Part shown: positions 63,892 to 64,000 of the stretch, piece by piece | How the letters are laid out: each line of letters begins with the position of its first letter | Position numbering within the stretch: the stretch's first letter is position 1 | NCBI RefSeq assembly: GCF_002803155.1 | Contig: NZ_NNBP01000024.1 | Coordinates: forward strand, 105,789-169,788 | DNA: 64,000 nt | Reading direction: 5' to 3' | Origin: Streptomyces sp. CB02959 | GTDB taxonomy: Bacteria > Actinomycetota > Actinomycetes > Streptomycetales > Streptomycetaceae | Program-made: the position numbers and the translations under genes | Notes under the pieces: model-generated | Databases searched by the model: none | Told to the model about the DNA's origin: nothing | What the model saw: only the letters and a program-made list of their open reading frames with translations

Positions 63892-64000
63892 GAATTCCGG
63901 AGGAATTCACCGACCATTCCGGAGGAATGGTCCAAGCCCCGAAGGGGCTTAGCAATTCTCCGGAGGAGAATTGCATTTGACGCCCCGTAGGGGCGTGCGT
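63892..64000. other. Telomere-type terminus with five GNA-loop palindromes
   Basis: Perfect inverted repeats, each with a three-base GNA centre: GAATTCC-GGA-GGAATTC (63892-63908); GACCATTCC-GGA-GGAATGGTC (63912-63932); AAGCCCC-GAA-GGGGCTT (63934-63950); the 23-base repeat at 63952-63974 with 10-base arms and GGA centre; ACGCCCC-GTA-GGGGCGT (63980-63996). The plus strand is the 3' strand here and carries the GNA loops, as in Streptomyces telomeric 3' overhangs. Only GCGT follows, so the true end is at or very near 64000. Confidence 0.88.

Noticed and set aside
1..64000. tRNA, rRNA or riboswitch
   Set aside because: None was recognised by eye on either strand; a covariance-model scan would be needed to exclude them.

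Overview
The window looks like the right-hand part of a linear replicon of Streptomyces or a close relative. Coding DNA is GC-rich with strong G/C at third codon positions, gene families are typical of Streptomyces, and the last ~110 bases (63892-63996) hold five hairpin palindromes, each closed by a GNA triplet (GGA, GGA, GAA, GGA, GTA), the hallmark of Streptomyces telomeres. A tap/tpg-type telomere-maintenance pair lies at 27743-29901, and an iteron-rich putative origin with primase-polymerase and helicase genes lies at 22593-26225. Together these suggest a linear plasmid (or a chromosome arm with an integrated one) read from the interior to its right end. Layout. 1-5.5 kb: the end of an unknown gene, small plasmid-type genes, a truncated gene and transposase scraps, then an HxlR-type regulator divergent from an aldo/keto reductase with a perfect operator-like palindrome between them. 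5.5-8.1 kb: recombinase remnant, two small genes and a divergent HTH/TPR regulator. 8-14 kb: minus-strand accessory genes, including an NB-ARC/TPR STAND ATPase with a small membrane partner and a translationally coupled AbiEii-like nucleotidyltransferase pair. 14-19 kb: frameshifted secreted protein, VOC protein, Ku C-terminal fragment, GNAT, remnant of a Tn554-like transposon (tnpB tail plus tnpC) and an MFS transporter. 19-30 kb, the replication and telomere core: a second STAND ATPase, iteron origin, prim-pol, P4-type helicase, a small coupled gene, a hydroxyisobutyrate-dehydrogenase-like gene, then the tap-like and tpg-like genes. 30-32.6 kb: IS21-family element (istA/istB). 32.6-42 kb: methyltransferase, PhnB-like VOC protein, regulators, a two-component system and a secreted GH9 glycoside hydrolase. 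42-46.3 kb: a graveyard of IS5, Tn3, IS3 and IS481 fragments, a TAG-interrupted gene and a degenerate second copy of the tpg-like gene. 46.9-51 kb: an overlapping cassette of a small secreted protein, DUF5819, HTTM (vitamin-K-carboxylase-like) and DCC thiol oxidoreductase genes, followed by a beta-lactamase-fold hydrolase and another small secreted protein. 51-57 kb: IS5 fragments, small genes, a broken PP2C-type phosphatase and a two-gene membrane module. 57-63.4 kb: Ser/Thr kinase with a membrane-anchored partner, an unrecognised 839-residue protein and a last small gene. 63.4-64 kb: gene-free subtelomere and telomere. How the parts fit. The origin genes would start internal replication; the tap- and tpg-like products would then patch the telomeres. 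The rest is accessory cargo with heavy IS-driven decay. No tRNA, rRNA or CRISPR array was seen. All functional calls come from reading motifs by eye; no database search was run.
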